Source of the DNA: Actinomycetota bacterium
GTDB taxonomy: Bacteria > Actinomycetota > Actinomycetes > Nanopelagicales > Nanopelagicaceae
DNA: 6,687 bases
Assembly (NCBI GenBank): GCA_010032125.1
Contig: RHAU01000028.1
Span: 1-6,687, forward strand
Direction of reading: 5' to 3'
The notes below the pieces were generated by a model that did not search any database, was not told the DNA's origin, and saw only the letters and a program-made list of their open reading frames with translations. The position numbers and the translations under genes are program-made. Below, one piece after another: positions 5,059-6,687 of this stretch; position 1 is the first letter of the stretch; every line of letters begins with the position of its first letter.

Positions 5059-6027
5059 CTACAGGCCAACGGCGCGAATGACCCCGAGGGCAAAGGCGCC
5101 GCAGACCAGCCAGGCTCCTAGTCCAAGGAGGAGTGGCCGTGAGCCAAGAGCTTTGATCTGAGCCCACTTCACGCCAAGACCCATCCCGAAAAGTCCGAGT
5201 GAGAGAAAGATTTTTGATGTTTCTTTTCCAAAGGTGATGACATCACTTGGAAGTGAAAGAAGATTAACGAGGATTGCACATGCAACAAATCCCAGAACAA
5301 AGGTAGGTGTTGCACTCTTCAACGAGCGCTTTTCTGTTGAACCGATAGAGAGAAAAAGCATGAGTGGAACGAGTAACACGACGCGCGTCAACTTTACGAT
5401 GACTGCGGAGTCGAGAGCCTCTGGACTCATCAATGATGCGGTTGCAATTACCTGTCCAACGTCATGTACTGCTGCACCAATCCATGCGCCTGCTGTCGCA
5501 TCACTCAGACTGAATAACGTGGCAAGTGGTGGAATAACAAAGACGGAGAGAGTTCCGCACAAAGCAACGATGGCAACTGCATAAGAAACATCGCGCTCTT
5601 CACTTTTTCGCGTGGAGCTGATGGCAGCGATTGCTGTTGCGCCGCATATAGCAAATCCGCCACTCAACAGCGTCGCAAGAGAGTCATTAAGTCCCAAACG
5701 CTTCGCTGTTGCGCGGATACCCAAGAAAACTACGCTCACAATCACAACGACAGCAATAAGGCCGCGAGGACCGACTTCCTGAAACTTATCGATAGAAATT
5801 TGGAATCCCAAAAGGATGACTCCAATTCGTAGGCAGCGTTTAGCTGCAAATGTTGCAGCCTCTTTTCCTTCTGCACGCCACCCAATCGTGTTGGCTATAA
5901 GTAATCCGAGAATCATCGAGAGAAAAAGCGGAGAGATAGCGCCTTGTATCCGATTTATGGAATAGGCAATGGCGACAGCAATCGAAATAAATGAAAAGTA
6001 TCGGAGATTGGTCGCAGTTAATTTCAT
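5059..6027 (-). CDS. YeiH/YeeE-unrelated PF03601 family putative sulfate exporter (membrane protein)
   Basis: This 322-residue integral membrane protein has about ten hydrophobic segments (roughly 9-27, 31-49, 67-80, 87-106, 119-137, 148-173, 177-199, 208-228, 240-258, 273-289, 298-320). Family landmarks of the YeiH/PF03601 group are LLGFQIS (72-78), SGGFAICGATAIAA (122-135) and GAWIGAAVHDVGQVIA (180-195), with GLFGMGLGV near 278-286. The family is annotated as putative sulfate exporters, largely from members found beside sulfonate-degradation genes. Transport has been shown for few of them. The ATG overlaps the stop of the upstream dehydrogenase (ATGA), and no Shine-Dalgarno is visible, so translation is probably coupled. 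Family assignment is firm. The substrate is not established here. Confidence 0.9.
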   Translation of the reverse strand: MKLTATNLRYFSFISIAVAIAYSINRIQGAISPLFLSMILGLLIANTIGWRAEGKEAATFAAKRCLRIGVILLGFQISIDKFQEVGPRGLIAVVVIVSVVFLGIRATAKRLGLNDSLATLLSGGFAICGATAIAAISSTRKSEERDVSYAVAIVALCGTLSVFVIPPLATLFSLSDATAGAWIGAAVHDVGQVIATASLMSPEALDSAVIVKLTRVVLLVPLMLFLSIGSTEKRSLKSATPTFVLGFVACAILVNLLSLPSDVITFGKETSKIFLSLGLFGMGLGVKWAQIKALGSRPLLLGLGAWLVCGAFALGVIRAVGL

Positions 6028-6687
6028 GCAAATACTTCAATATCGAGTTTGGTGGACCATGAGTTGAGATCTGCGATGACGGCATCAGCAAGTGAGATTT
6101 CATGATCATCGATTTTCATAGGATGAACACGTTTTTCTCCGGGTACTCGACCACCAGTTTCGCGTATCTGGTGAGTGATTAAATTGAAATCGTCGTACGA
6201 GGCAGAATCACCGAGATCACTTGGGTCAATCGTGATGACAGTGTGCGAAATCGATTGGGGTTTTACATCATCATCAGAGCGGAACATGTCGGGAACAGCG
6301 GTCGATAAAGAACCGCCGCTAATACCTGCCGAAAGCGCTTCAACCATTAAACCAAGCGCAAATCCTTTTGCTCCTCCAAGAGGAGCGAGCATTCCTTTCA
6401 AAGCAGCCTGGGCATCTGTAATGGATTCACCTTTCTCATTGACTGCCCAACCTTCAGGAATTGAACCACCGCTCTTTGCGGCGGCTGCGATTTTTCCACG
6501 AGCAACTGCTGACGTTGAAAGATCAATAATCATCGGTTTCTTCGATGGAATACCCGCGGCGATAGGGCTTGTGGAGAGTAATGGTGAATTTCCCCCCACT
6601 GCTGGCATGACAGCAGGACCATTTGTAAAAATCATCGAGATCTGACCTGCATCGAGTGCGGGATATAGATAGACACCAAGCGCACCA
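6024..6687 (-). CDS. Ldh-family (PF02615) NAD(P)-dependent 2-hydroxyacid oxidoreductase, C-terminal part
   Basis: The frame is open at the right edge and ends in TGA, giving the last 220 residues of a protein whose family is usually 330-360 long. The malate/L-lactate dehydrogenase-like family (COG2055) is recognised from TNGP (21-24 of the fragment), PIAAGIP (41-47), IDLSTSAVARGKI (54-66), IPEGWAVN (76-83), PLGGAKGFALGLMVEALSAGISGG (102-125, given in parts by its Gly and Lys pattern) and VPGEKRV (181-187). The family interconverts 2-hydroxy and 2-keto acids. Members include malate, ureidoglycolate and (R)-sulfolactate dehydrogenases and imino-acid reductases. The N-terminal part holding the conserved catalytic His/Arg lies outside the window, so the substrate cannot be inferred from residues. 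It is coupled by ATGA to a putative sulfate exporter. Confidence 0.9.
   Translation of the reverse strand, partial: GALGVYLYPALDAGQISMIFTNGPAVMPAVGGNSPLLSTSPIAAGIPSKKPMIIDLSTSAVARGKIAAAAKSGGSIPEGWAVNEKGESITDAQAALKGMLAPLGGAKGFALGLMVEALSAGISGGSLSTAVPDMFRSDDDVKPQSISHTVITIDPSDLGDSASYDDFNLITHQIRETGGRVPGEKRVHPMKIDDHEISLADAVIADLNSWSTKLDIEVFA

Noticed and set aside
4802..5167. Minus-strand frame of 121 codons spanning the infA leader
   Set aside because: It overlaps infA and the exporter's 3' end in another frame, with low-complexity content. infA explains the region.
5234..5584. Plus-strand frame of 116 codons opposite the exporter gene
   Set aside because: It is antisense to well-conserved membrane motifs and has no recognisable domain or convincing ribosome binding site.
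6175..6645. Plus-strand frame of 156 codons opposite the dehydrogenase
   Set aside because: Its length follows from codon bias of the conserved gene on the other strand. There is no motif, and no promoter or partner gene.

Overview
This window looks like a chromosomal segment of an actinobacterium of moderate GC (about half G+C by eye). RpoA, S11, S13, IF-1 and S4 all read as actinobacterial versions. L17 carries a Lys/Ala-rich tail and S11 a Lys/Ala/Pro-rich head, as is common in that phylum. The modest GC and tight packing (TAATG, ATGA and TAGATG junctions) recall planktonic low-GC actinobacteria such as the freshwater acI/Nanopelagicales group. That placement is inference and needs a phylogeny. 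No RNA genes, insertion sequences or CRISPR arrays are visible.

Every gene is on the minus strand, so the transcriptional order runs from the right edge to the left. First come two metabolic genes: the C-terminal two thirds of an Ldh-family (PF02615) NAD(P)-dependent 2-hydroxyacid dehydrogenase (6024-6687), joined by an ATGA overlap to a YeiH-type putative sulfate exporter (5059-6027). After a 94-nt leader with possible RNA structure comes the alpha-operon block: infA, rpmJ, rpsM, rpsK, rpsD, rpoA, rplQ (4964 down to 1464). A strong hairpin with an imperfect U-tract follows rplQ, and the start codon of truA sits in its base. truA (600-1445) abuts a truncated ABC-F type ATPase (1-599) with no spacer.

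The central block encodes initiation factor IF-1, ribosomal proteins L36, S13, S11, S4 and L17, and the RNA polymerase alpha subunit. It couples ribosome assembly to transcription capacity. TruA (tRNA pseudouridine synthase) and the ABC-F protein extend the translation theme. The Ldh/YeiH pair is a separate unit, and its content hints at organosulfonate metabolism with sulfite/sulfate export, as hypothesis only.

The less ordinary content is in the short gaps. (1) The rplQ terminator-like hairpin doubles as truA codons 1 to about 13. (2) A 30-codon open frame between rpmJ and rpsM ends in a TAATG overlap with rpsM and contains an 8-bp inverted repeat. (3) A 17-nt element, matching at 16 of 17 positions, occurs in the gaps before rpsM and before rpoA, so its two copies bracket rpsM-rpsK-rpsD. 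(4) infA appears to start with TTG behind a foldable leader. These are sequence observations with untested function.
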